Source of the DNA: Actinomycetes bacterium
Lineage (GTDB): Bacteria > Actinomycetota > Actinomycetes > Streptosporangiales > Streptosporangiaceae
Reading direction: 5' to 3'
NCBI GenBank assembly: GCA_025964635.1
Contig: JAOPYP010000024.1
Location: 1 to 12,060, forward strand
DNA length: 12,060 nt
Shown here: in pieces, positions 6,748-12,060 of the stretch
Layout of the letters: every line of letters starts with the position of its first letter
Numbering within the stretch: position 1 is the first letter of the stretch
Notes under the pieces: model-generated
Databases searched by the model: none
Seen by the model: only the letters and a program-made list of their open reading frames with translations
What the model was told of the DNA's origin: nothing
Program-made: the position numbers and the translations under genes

Positions 6748-7059
6748 ATGACGCTAGTGAAGCCGGGTGACCACCTGCGCAGCCGCGTGTGCACGACCGA
6801 GGTCATCGTGGTCAGGGCGGCCGGTGCGGACACCACGATCGCGTGTGGCGGCGAGCCGATGGCCGCCAAGGATGAGCCGGTCACCCAGCCTGCGGCCGTT
6901 CCGGCCTCGGACGGCCCGGGGACCCTGCTCGGGAAGCGTTATGCCGACGAGGACGCCGGGCTGGAACTGCTCTGCGTCAAGGGCGGCAGCGGGCAGCTGT
7001 CGGTGGGGGGGCGGGTCCTGTCGCTCCGCGAGGCCCGGCCCCTGCCCGCGTCGGACTAG
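6748..7059 (+). CDS. Small three-cysteine protein of unknown function
   Basis: 103 aa, soluble, no signal peptide or membrane segment. Two conserved-looking blocks flank a Pro/Ala linker (about 42-57): residues 5-38 (KPGDHLRSRVC, VIVVRAAG, IACGGEPM) and 58-103 (GTLLGKRYADEDAGLELLC, SLREARPLPASD). Cysteines are Cys15, Cys33 and Cys76; no CxxC pair. I recall similar unnamed small proteins near actinobacterial acyl-CoA genes but cannot verify this. Start ATG 6748 behind GTGAGG. It is first in an apparent operon with TetR-2 (ORF gap 81 bases) and directly follows array A, so it is probably co-regulated with the catabolic genes. A metal-binding, chaperone or regulatory partner role is possible; none is shown. 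Confidence 0.8.
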   Translation: MTLVKPGDHLRSRVCTTEVIVVRAAGADTTIACGGEPMAAKDEPVTQPAAVPASDGPGTLLGKRYADEDAGLELLCVKGGSGQLSVGGRVLSLREARPLPASD

Positions 7060-7140
7060 CGCCGTCCCGGCCGCCCACGGCCAAGTACAGTGACATCCAG
7101 ACACCAGGCAGGCAGGCCGGCCGGCGAGGGATCGGGGCTG

Positions 7141-7884
7141 ATGGCGCCCAGGGCAGGGGAAGTGAAAGCGCAGCGTTCCACGCCACGCCGCCCGCGCGGC
7201 TCGCTGAACCGCGAGGACATCATCGCCGCTGCCTTCGAGCTCATCGCCGGGGAAGAAGGCGTGGACGGCCTGAGCATGCCGCGGCTGGCCCGGCATCTCG
7301 ACGTGGGGGTCACCAGCCTGTACTGGTACTTCCGGAGCAAGGACGACCTGATGGCGGCCCTGACCGAGGAGGGCGCTGACCGGTTCTACCAGCTGCTGCC
7401 TGACTACCGCGGACGGCCATGGGACGAGCATCTGTCCTGCTATTTCCGCGACTTCCGCCAGGTCTTCCGGGACAACCCCGCGCTGTGTGACCTCATCGTC
7501 TTGCGAGCACCCATGCAGGCCCGCTCGCCCGAGGCGGTGCGCCGGTTCTTCACCTTGCTCGAACGCGAGATCAGCGCGCTCGTGCAGGCCGGGTTCCCGG
7601 TCGCGGAAGCCGTGGATGCCTACATGACCTTGTCGGTGTACACCCGCGGCTGCGTGCTCAACGAGCGGCTGTTCACCGCCGCCGAGGAACAGCTCGACCG
7701 GGGTGGATACCGGGCGCCCCGCCCCGACCTGGACCCGGCCAACCTCCCGGTCATGGCCGAGGCGGCCCGGTACTGGGCGCCGAGTTTTGCCACCGACGAG
7801 AAGTTCGAGGCCGGGATGGGGCTCATCATCGACGGCCTGCGCGTGCGGCTGGCCCAGCTCACCGCGGGGGCGGCGCAGGCCTGA
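7141..7884 (+). CDS. TetR/AcrR family transcriptional regulator (TetR-2)
   Basis: 247 aa from ATG 7141 (GAGGGA nine bases upstream); the frame opens at GTG 7090, which has no ribosome site. HTH at about residues 20-70, recognition segment VGVTSLYWYFRSKDDLM (55-71), differing from TetR-1 (51-67) mostly by conservative changes. C-terminal domain shares NPALCDLIV, AGFPVAEA, MTLSVYTRGCVLNER and GLIIDGLR with TetR-1 but lacks its low-complexity insert. Likely recognises the same 9-bp unit and regulates its own operon through array A. The pair may respond to different ligands or form heterodimers, which is inference. Converges on the enoyl-CoA hydratase. Confidence 0.92.
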   Translation: MAPRAGEVKAQRSTPRRPRGSLNREDIIAAAFELIAGEEGVDGLSMPRLARHLDVGVTSLYWYFRSKDDLMAALTEEGADRFYQLLPDYRGRPWDEHLSCYFRDFRQVFRDNPALCDLIVLRAPMQARSPEAVRRFFTLLEREISALVQAGFPVAEAVDAYMTLSVYTRGCVLNERLFTAAEEQLDRGGYRAPRPDLDPANLPVMAEAARYWAPSFATDEKFEAGMGLIIDGLRVRLAQLTAGAAQA

Positions 7885-7893
7885 GCCCGGCCG

Positions 7894-7910
7894 GCCTGGG
7901 CCCGCCAGGC
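7894..7910. terminator. Weak hairpin between TetR-2 and hydratase
   Basis: GCCTGG (7894-7899), five-base loop, CCAGGC (7905-7910), between the convergent stops at 7884 and 7934. Six GC-rich pairs, no T-run. Position supports termination; stem is short. Confidence 0.4.
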
Positions 7911-7933
7911 GGCGGGTTACCCGGCCAGAAGCG

Positions 7934-8698
7934 TCAGCGGCCCTTCCAGACCGGGGCCCGCTTTTCCGCGAACGCGAGCGCGCCTTCCCGGGCGTCCTGC
8001 GACTCGAACGCCGGGCGCATGAGGGGCTCCTGCTTCTCCCAGACCTCAGCCATCGACCAGTCGGCCTGCTGGGTGATGATCTGCTTGGCCGCCGCCACCG
8101 CCAGCGGGCCGTTCATGGCGATGCGCTCCGCCAGCGCCAGAGCGCCCGCCAGAGCCTGGCCCGGCGGGGTCAGCTGGTTGACCAGGCCCAGCCGGTGCGC
8201 ATCGGCCGCGGGCAGCGGGTCTCCGGTCAATGCGAGCTCCATGGCGATGCCCGCCGGTATCCGGCGCGGCAGCCGGACCAGGCCGCCCGCGCCGGCCACC
8301 AGGCCCCGCTTGGCTTCCGGGATGCCGAACTTGGCGTCGTCCGCCGCGACGATCAGGTCGCAGGCGAGGGCGACCTCGCACCCGCCCGCCAGGGCCCAGC
8401 CCTCCACCGCGGCGATCAGTGGCTTGGCCGGCGGCCGCTGGCAGAGGCCGGCCAGGCCCCGCCCGGGGACGGTGACGTTCTCCCCGGCCAGGAACGCCTT
8501 CAGGTCCATCCCGGAGCTGAACGTCCCGCCGGCGCCGGTGATGATGCCGACGGTCAGGTCCTCCCGGGTGTCCAGGTCATCCAGCGCATCCGCGACCGCG
8601 GCCGAGACCGCGTGGTTGATGGCGTTCCGGGCCTGCGGGCGGTTGATGGTGATGATGGTGACCCGGCCGGACTGCTCCACCAGCACTTCGTCTGACAT
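7934..8698 (-). CDS. Enoyl-CoA hydratase (crotonase family)
   Basis: 254 aa, standard length; hydrates 2-enoyl-CoA to 3-hydroxyacyl-CoA. Oxyanion-hole segments TFSSGMDLKAF (59-69) and WALAGGCEVALACDL (101-115); catalytic glutamates Glu108 (GGCEVA) and Glu128 (FGIPEAKRGL). Met replaces the common Ala/Gly in SGMDL. The C-terminal helical segment is complete (EGALAFAEKRAPVWKGR). ATG 8698 follows AAGGAG with five bases between. It lies 62 bases downstream of the DoxX gene on the same strand and may be transcribed from the DoxX promoter; the intervening hairpins could lower that read-through. This is the best candidate for the hydratase of the pathway. Confidence 0.93.
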   Translation of the reverse strand: MSDEVLVEQSGRVTIITINRPQARNAINHAVSAAVADALDDLDTREDLTVGIITGAGGTFSSGMDLKAFLAGENVTVPGRGLAGLCQRPPAKPLIAAVEGWALAGGCEVALACDLIVAADDAKFGIPEAKRGLVAGAGGLVRLPRRIPAGIAMELALTGDPLPAADAHRLGLVNQLTPPGQALAGALALAERIAMNGPLAVAAAKQIITQQADWSMAEVWEKQEPLMRPAFESQDAREGALAFAEKRAPVWKGR

Positions 8699-8722
8699 GG
8701 GGACTCCTTCGTGTGCTCGGGT

Positions 8723-8755
8723 GGCCGGGACCCGGCCGGGCCGCGCGGGACGCGG
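8723..8755 (-). other. Two GC hairpins between DoxX and hydratase
   Basis: A perfect palindrome GGCCGGG-A-CCCGGCC (8723-8737) and a short stem CCGCG (8741-8745)/CGCGG (8751-8755) lie in the 62-base gap. They might partly terminate the DoxX transcript or act as a processing site. No T-tract. Confidence 0.35.
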
Positions 8756-8760
8756 CGTGC

Positions 8761-9321
8761 TCAGGCGCTCTCGCCGGAGTGGGCGGCGGGCTGGGTGGCC
8801 GGCGGGGCCGGGGACGGGGTAGCCGGCTGGGCCGCCACCGGCCGCCAGGACGTGGCCAGCAGCAGGCCGGCGCCCCCGAGCCCGGCGATGAGCGCGGTCA
8901 GCACCCCCGCCGTCCCGGCGAAGGTGATCCCGGCCGCGTGATCGAGTGAGATCCGGCCCGGGCCGAGGGCGGCGAGCGCCACCGCGACCACGCTGATCAT
9001 CAGCACGTACTCATAGCCGTCGCGGAACACGAAGAACCCGTTGCGGCGGTGGGCGACCAGGCCGGCCACGGCCATCGGCCCGATCGCGCCGGCGCAGCCG
9101 AGCGGGGTGAGCAGCCCGACCACCAGCAGGGTGCCCGCGCCGAGCTCCGTGACCACGCTGGCCCACGCGTGCGCGATGCCGGGGCGCAGGCCGAGCCCGT
9201 CGAACCAGCGCGCCGTGCCAGCGATCTTGCCGCCGCCGCGCCAGTGATTCCACCCGTGCATGATGAGGGTGCCGCCCAGGACCAGGCGGATGAGCAGTAG
9301 GCCGACGTCGGACCAGGCCAC
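8761..9321 (-). CDS. DoxX-family membrane protein
   Basis: 186 aa integral membrane protein. Hydrophobic segments at about 7-23, 50-72, 75-91, 104-121 and 131-157; the first four are the usual DoxX bundle (RLVLGGTLIMHGWNHW, FDGLGLRP, ELGAGTLLVVGLLTPLG), the fifth is an addition, followed by a Pro/Ala/Thr-rich hydrophilic tail (158-186). DoxX proteins are associated with redox or sulfur metabolism in some organisms, but the function is generally unknown. GTG 9321 is supported by GAGGAG eight bases upstream. Array D lies just upstream, and an ArsR gene lies further upstream on the same strand, so it may answer to both the TetR pair and ArsR. Confidence 0.88.
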   Translation of the reverse strand: MAWSDVGLLLIRLVLGGTLIMHGWNHWRGGGKIAGTARWFDGLGLRPGIAHAWASVVTELGAGTLLVVGLLTPLGCAGAIGPMAVAGLVAHRRNGFFVFRDGYEYVLMISVVAVALAALGPGRISLDHAAGITFAGTAGVLTALIAGLGGAGLLLATSWRPVAAQPATPSPAPPATQPAAHSGESA

Positions 9322-9352
9322 CGGAGGTTCTCCTCAGGACAGGAACGCGGAC

Positions 9353-9397
9353 TTGCCGTAACACATGCCGTATCTATTACCGTAAGATACACGGCAG
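9353..9397. promoter_or_regulatory. Operator array D before DoxX
   Basis: Clearest array: TTGCCGTAA (9353-9361), ATGCCGTAT (9365-9373), TTACCGTAA (9377-9385) and a weak fourth ACACGGCAG (9389-9397), all in 12-base register with 3-base spacers cac, cta, gat. TTACCGTAA is a perfect 9-bp palindrome about its central base. An outer inverted repeat TATCT (9371-9375)/AGATA (9385-9389) overlaps it. The array is 32 bases from the DoxX GTG at its near end. Confidence 0.65.
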
Positions 9398-9451
9398 CGA
9401 CTGTTCCGTACAGCAGGAGAGCCGGGCCTCACCGGGTGACCGTGTTGCGTA

Positions 9452-9489
9452 GTCAGGAGCACGGCCTTACCAGGTCAGGAGCACGGCCT
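9452..9489. repeat. 16-bp direct repeat (22-bp period) at the ArsR 3' end
   Basis: GTCAGGAGCACGGCCT at 9452-9467 and again at 9474-9489, perfect, period 22. On the minus strand the upstream copy encodes the end of the ArsR protein (EAVLLTW) and the other copy lies at and beyond the stop (9469-9467). Looks like a recent small tandem duplication, which may have set the present C-terminus. Confidence 0.85.
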
Positions 9490-9889
9490 CGCGGTCGGCG
9501 GTGTCGGCCGTGGCGGACGCCTGGGCGCGGGCCGCGCCCGCGCGCCGCCGGCGTCCCGCGCCGGCCTGGTGGTCGACCCGGCCCTCACGGACCGGCCGCG
9601 GTTCCGGCGCGAGCATCCAGATGTCATCCACCAGTTGCTGGAGGACATCGCGGCGGAGCGTGTAGAACAGGCTCCGGCCCTGCTTGCGCACGGAGATCAG
9701 CCCGGCCTGGACCAGGATCTTGGTGTGGTAGGAGATCGTCGGCTTCGAGATCGGCAGCGTCTCTTCGAGCGTGCTGCAGGGCAGCTCGGCGACCTCCGCC
9801 ATCTGCTGGACGATGTTCCAGCGGATGGGGTCGCCGAGGGCCTTGAAAACGTCCGCTGAGGTCGACAGCGGTTCCGTGGTGGGAGTCAC
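9467..9889 (-). CDS. ArsR/SmtB-family transcriptional regulator
   Basis: 140 aa from GTG 9889, chosen because AAGGAG lies six bases upstream; the longer frame to TTG 9928 lacks support. Winged HTH at about residues 12-85: DVFKALGDPIRWNIVQQM, LEETLPISKPTISYHTKILVQAGLI (41-65), wing VRKQGRSLFYTLRRDVL. Only one Cys (Cys38, ELPCSTLEE) near the HTH and no CxC metal motif, so it is probably not a classical metal sensor; more like ArsR regulators answering other signals. The C-terminal 50 residues are basic and low complexity, ending at a small tandem duplication. Likely regulates itself through the palindrome at 9942 and perhaps DoxX downstream. Confidence 0.9.
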   Translation of the reverse strand: MTPTTEPLSTSADVFKALGDPIRWNIVQQMAEVAELPCSTLEETLPISKPTISYHTKILVQAGLISVRKQGRSLFYTLRRDVLQQLVDDIWMLAPEPRPVREGRVDHQAGAGRRRRAGAARAQASATADTADREAVLLTW

Positions 9890-9941
9890 CCCGTGCTCCT
9901 TATCCAAGCGGCTCGACCCCGTCGGCAAGCTAGTTTTATAA

Positions 9942-9959
9942 ACACTGAACCATCAATGT
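9942..9959. promoter_or_regulatory. Inverted repeat upstream of ArsR, probable operator
   Basis: ACACTGA (9942-9948), ACCA, TCAATGT (9953-9959): arms match at six of seven positions. It lies in an AT-rich island 53 bases before the ArsR GTG, next to TATAAA on the minus strand (9940-9935), a possible -10 box. Size and position suit an autoregulatory ArsR site. Its sequence is unrelated to the 12-bp arrays. Confidence 0.5.
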
Positions 9960-9999
9960 ATCGCGTATCTCCTCCAGGCACACATCCAGGCCTGCGCCC

Positions 10000-10016
10000 G
10001 GCGGGTCGGACCCGCC
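10000..10016 (-). terminator. Hairpin downstream of the crotonase
   Basis: GGCGGG (10000-10005), loop TCGGA, CCCGCC (10011-10016). Sits about 42 bases past the stop of the minus-strand crotonase (10058) and before the ArsR promoter, so it would separate the two transcripts. Confidence 0.5.
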
Positions 10017-10057
10017 CGGGGAGGCATGCGCAGGGCGGGAGTCCGGCCGGTTCCCGG

Positions 10058-10849
10058 TTACTCGTCCCGGAATTCCGGCGGCCGGTGCTGCCGCTGCGCC
10101 TCGATGCCCTCGTGGAGGTCGGACGTGGTCATGGTGACCGGCTGGGCCAGCGCCTCCCACTCCAGGGCGGCCTCCAGCCCGTGGGCCGACTGCCGCAGCC
10201 CGGCCTTGGTCAGCTTGGTGGCGATCGGCGCCGCGCCGGCCACCCGCTCGGCCACCTTGAGGGCGTGTGCCAGCACGTCGTCGGCCACGCCCGCGACCAG
10301 TCCCCACTGCTGGGCCTGCTCGGCCCGCACCTCCTCCCCGGTGTACAGCATCTCCCGGGCCCGGGAGACGCCGATCGCCTCCGGCAGCAGCCAGGTGGCG
10401 GCCATCCCCCCGTGCGTGCCCAGATAGATGAACGGGGTGCTGAACCGGGCCTCCGGGCTGGCGTAGCGGAGGTCGCAGGCGAGGGCCAGGCAGACTCCGG
10501 CCCCGACCACCGGCCCGTTGACGGCCGCGATGACCGGGAACGGGAGTTCCAGGGGCGAGAGCCAGGTGCGGTAGAACGGCAGCATCCGCTCCCGCAGCCG
10601 CACGTGGGTGACGTCGCGGGAGGCCGCCTGGTCCAGCCAGGACAGGTCGGCCCCGGAGCAGAACGAGCTGCCCGCGCCGGTGACCACGGCGACGCGGACG
10701 TCCCGGTCCGCGGCCAGGCTGGCCATGACCCCGGCCCAGGCGGCCGTCATCTCCTCAGTCATGGCGTTGCGCACCCGGGGCCGGTTGAGCGTGACCAGCC
10801 GGACACCGGGCGACGGCTCACTGAGCAGCACCGCGTCTCCCGCAGCCAT
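10058..10849 (-). CDS. Crotonase-family protein lacking both hydratase glutamates
   Basis: 263 aa from ATG 10849, with GAGGAGG four bases upstream; the longer frame to 10945 overlaps the preceding gene and begins with low-complexity sequence. Crotonase fold: RPRVRNAMTEEM (23-34), oxyanion-hole FCSGADLSWL (63-72), GPVVGAGVCLALACDL (112-127) and a complete C-terminal helical part (ALEWEALAQ). At the two catalytic positions of enoyl-CoA hydratase it has Cys120 (GAGVCLA for GGGCELA) and Phe140 (TPFIYLG for PEIxLG). Simple hydration is therefore unlikely; isomerase, hydrolase or lyase-type crotonase chemistry, or a non-catalytic role, are possible. It follows the VWA gene by 47 bases on the same strand, so probably one operon. 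Confidence 0.9.
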   Translation of the reverse strand: MAAGDAVLLSEPSPGVRLVTLNRPRVRNAMTEEMTAAWAGVMASLAADRDVRVAVVTGAGSSFCSGADLSWLDQAASRDVTHVRLRERMLPFYRTWLSPLELPFPVIAAVNGPVVGAGVCLALACDLRYASPEARFSTPFIYLGTHGGMAATWLLPEAIGVSRAREMLYTGEEVRAEQAQQWGLVAGVADDVLAHALKVAERVAGAAPIATKLTKAGLRQSAHGLEAALEWEALAQPVTMTTSDLHEGIEAQRQHRPPEFRDE

Positions 10850-10896
10850 CCGGCCTCCTCGTCCTAGTCGTCCGCCCGGGCCCCCAGGCGCCGTGC

Positions 10897-12060
10897 TCAG
10901 GCCAGCGACTCCACGAACGCCCGGAGCTGGCGCACGTTCCGGCACTCGATCACCGCATCACAGCTGGGCGCGTAGCGGCCGGCCACCGAGTCCCCGCTGT
11001 CCCACGCTGAGGCCGGCTCGGGATTGAGCCAGTACAGCTGGCCGGCCCGCCGCCCGATCGCGGCCAGCACATCGTCTCGTGGGGCATGGTAGTTGGTGCG
11101 CGCGTCCCCCAGCACCAGGACGGTGGTGCGGCTGGAGATCTGGCTGCCCCACCCGTCCCAGAAGGCGGAGAGCGCGTGGCCGTAGTCGGACCGGCCATCG
11201 AGCCAGACGCCGCTGCCCCCGGCGTTGATCCAGTGCGCCGCCTCCGCGAGGGTCGCCGAGCTGGCCAGGATGCCGGTCACCTCGTCGATCCCGTCGACGA
11301 AGACGAAGCTGCGCACGCTGGCGAACTGCTGGCGGAGGGCCGACATCAGGTGCAGGGTGAACGCCGCGAACGTCGCGACGGAGCCCGAGATGTCGGCCAG
11401 CACGATCAGCTTCGGCTTCGCCGGGCGGGCCGCCCGGAAGACCGGCGTCACCGCCACGCCGCCGTAGGACATCGCACCGCGCATGGTCCGGCGGAAGTCC
11501 AGGTGACCTTGCCGCCCGTGACGGCGCTTGCGGGCTAGGCGGCCGGCGAGCGTGCGGGCCAGCGGCTCGATCGTGTGCCGCAGCGTCGCGATCTCATCCT
11601 GGGAAGCGGTCAGGAAGCTGACGTCCTCGGGCAGGGGCGAGCGCAGGGTCCGCGCGACCGCGGCCGCACCGCGGTCGGCGGTCAGGCGGCGGCGTATCTC
11701 GGCCTCTACCTCCAGGCGGAACTGCTCGACCTGGGCCTGGCTCTGCTCCAGCCGCAGGCGGGCGGCCAGGCCGCTGAGCGGGCCGCCGCCAGGGTCGGCG
11801 GACAGTGCGGTGACCAGGGCGTCCGGATTCACCGCCCGCATCGTCCGGAGCAGGTAATACGTGCCGGCCACCGGCCGCCCGGGGACGATCTGCGCGTGCC
11901 GGTCCACCATCAGGCCGGCGATGGCCCGGGCCAGGTACCTGTCGCCGGACCGGAGCGCCCGGATCAGCAGCTGGGTGATCGTGGCGTCGTCGAGCGCGCC
12001 CAGGCTGCCGCCCGCGCCGCCGCCCCCCGGGCGGCCGCCTTCCGGCCCGCCGGGCCCGGC
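10897..12060 (-). CDS. VWA-domain protein, CoxE-like (5' end beyond window)
   Basis: The reading frame has no stop from its end at 10897 to the right edge, so the gene is partial: 387 residues are visible and the start lies outside. An ATG at 11910 is internal, since sensible protein (ALDDATITQLLIRALRSGDRYLARAIAGL) precedes it. The first 18 visible residues are a Gly/Pro-rich linker. A helical region precedes a VWA domain with MIDAS motif DISGS at about residues 223-227, and LGDARTN further on supplying the later Asp. The C-terminal AGQLYWLNPEPASAWDSGDS block is typical of CoxE-like proteins. CoxE relatives work with MoxR-type AAA ATPases in maturation or remodelling of enzymes; such an ATPase would be expected off the right edge. 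Followed by the glutamate-less crotonase. Confidence 0.88.
   Translation of the reverse strand, partial: AGPGGPEGGRPGGGGAGGSLGALDDATITQLLIRALRSGDRYLARAIAGLMVDRHAQIVPGRPVAGTYYLLRTMRAVNPDALVTALSADPGGGPLSGLAARLRLEQSQAQVEQFRLEVEAEIRRRLTADRGAAAVARTLRSPLPEDVSFLTASQDEIATLRHTIEPLARTLAGRLARKRRHGRQGHLDFRRTMRGAMSYGGVAVTPVFRAARPAKPKLIVLADISGSVATFAAFTLHLMSALRQQFASVRSFVFVDGIDEVTGILASSATLAEAAHWINAGGSGVWLDGRSDYGHALSAFWDGWGSQISSRTTVLVLGDARTNYHAPRDDVLAAIGRRAGQLYWLNPEPASAWDSGDSVAGRYAPSCDAVIECRNVRQLRAFVESLA

Noticed and set aside
7090..7140. GTG 7090 start for TetR-2
   Set aside because: No ribosome site; ATG 7141 is better supported and matches the N-terminal length of TetR-1 more closely.
7703..8695. Long plus-strand frame opposite the enoyl-CoA hydratase
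   Set aside because: Low-complexity shadow overlapping TetR-2 and antisense to a clear hydratase.
9401..9413. CTGTTCCGTACAG as a further unit of array D
   Set aside because: It contains CCGTA but is two bases out of the 12-base register; noted only as a nearby quasi-palindrome.
9890..9928. ArsR start at TTG 9928
   Set aside because: GTG 9889 has AAGGAG at ideal spacing, whereas TTG 9928 has none.
10850..10945. Longer start for the right-hand crotonase
   Set aside because: It would overlap the VWA gene and add low-complexity Gly/Pro/Arg sequence; ATG 10849 has GAGGAGG.
1..12060. Mobile element, CRISPR array or tRNA
   Set aside because: No transposase or integrase coding sequence, no regularly spaced 25-40 bp repeats, and no cloverleaf seen; the direct repeats found are short and local.

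Overview
The window is high-GC DNA with GTG/TTG starts, strong GGAGG-type ribosome sites and a gene set (CoA ligase, crotonases, SDR, thiolase, TetR pair, CoxE-like VWA protein) typical of an Actinomycetota chromosome. I cannot place it below phylum from sequence alone. There is no RNA gene, insertion sequence, integrase or CRISPR array that I can see, and no gene-free stretch exceeds about 210 bases.

Layout. A TetR regulator (52-765, +) converges on an acyl-CoA synthetase (826-2334, -) across a strong hairpin terminator. The synthetase is preceded by a tiny leader ORF whose stop overlaps its ATG, and is divergent from a TesB-type thioesterase (2540-3388, +). An SDR/3-hydroxyacyl-CoA dehydrogenase-like gene (4520-5287, -) followed by an unusual crotonase-family gene (3420-4496, -) is divergent from a thiolase (5492-6664, +). 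Then come a small three-cysteine protein (6748-7059, +) and a second TetR (7141-7884, +) closely related to the first. On the minus strand, running leftward, are an ArsR regulator (9467-9889), a DoxX membrane protein (8761-9321) and an enoyl-CoA hydratase (7934-8698). The right end holds a VWA/CoxE-like protein running off the window (10897-12060, -) and a crotonase without catalytic glutamates (10058-10849, -).

How the parts fit. Ligase, hydratase, dehydrogenase and thiolase would activate an acid to its CoA ester and shorten it by beta-oxidation; the thioesterase could release CoA. No acyl-CoA dehydrogenase is present here, so the oxidation step must be encoded elsewhere or the substrate is already unsaturated. 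The substrate is not identifiable from the sequence.

Main observation. Four promoter regions (before ligase/thioesterase, SDR/thiolase, the small protein plus second TetR, and DoxX) carry AT-rich arrays of a 9-bp near-palindrome resembling wTACnGTAw, repeated with exact 12-bp spacing (9 bp plus 3-bp spacers, two to four units). A possible fifth copy lies at the left edge, upstream of the first TetR. The array is the likely operator of the two paralogous TetR proteins, whose recognition helices are almost identical, and it would tie these genes, including DoxX, into one local regulon.
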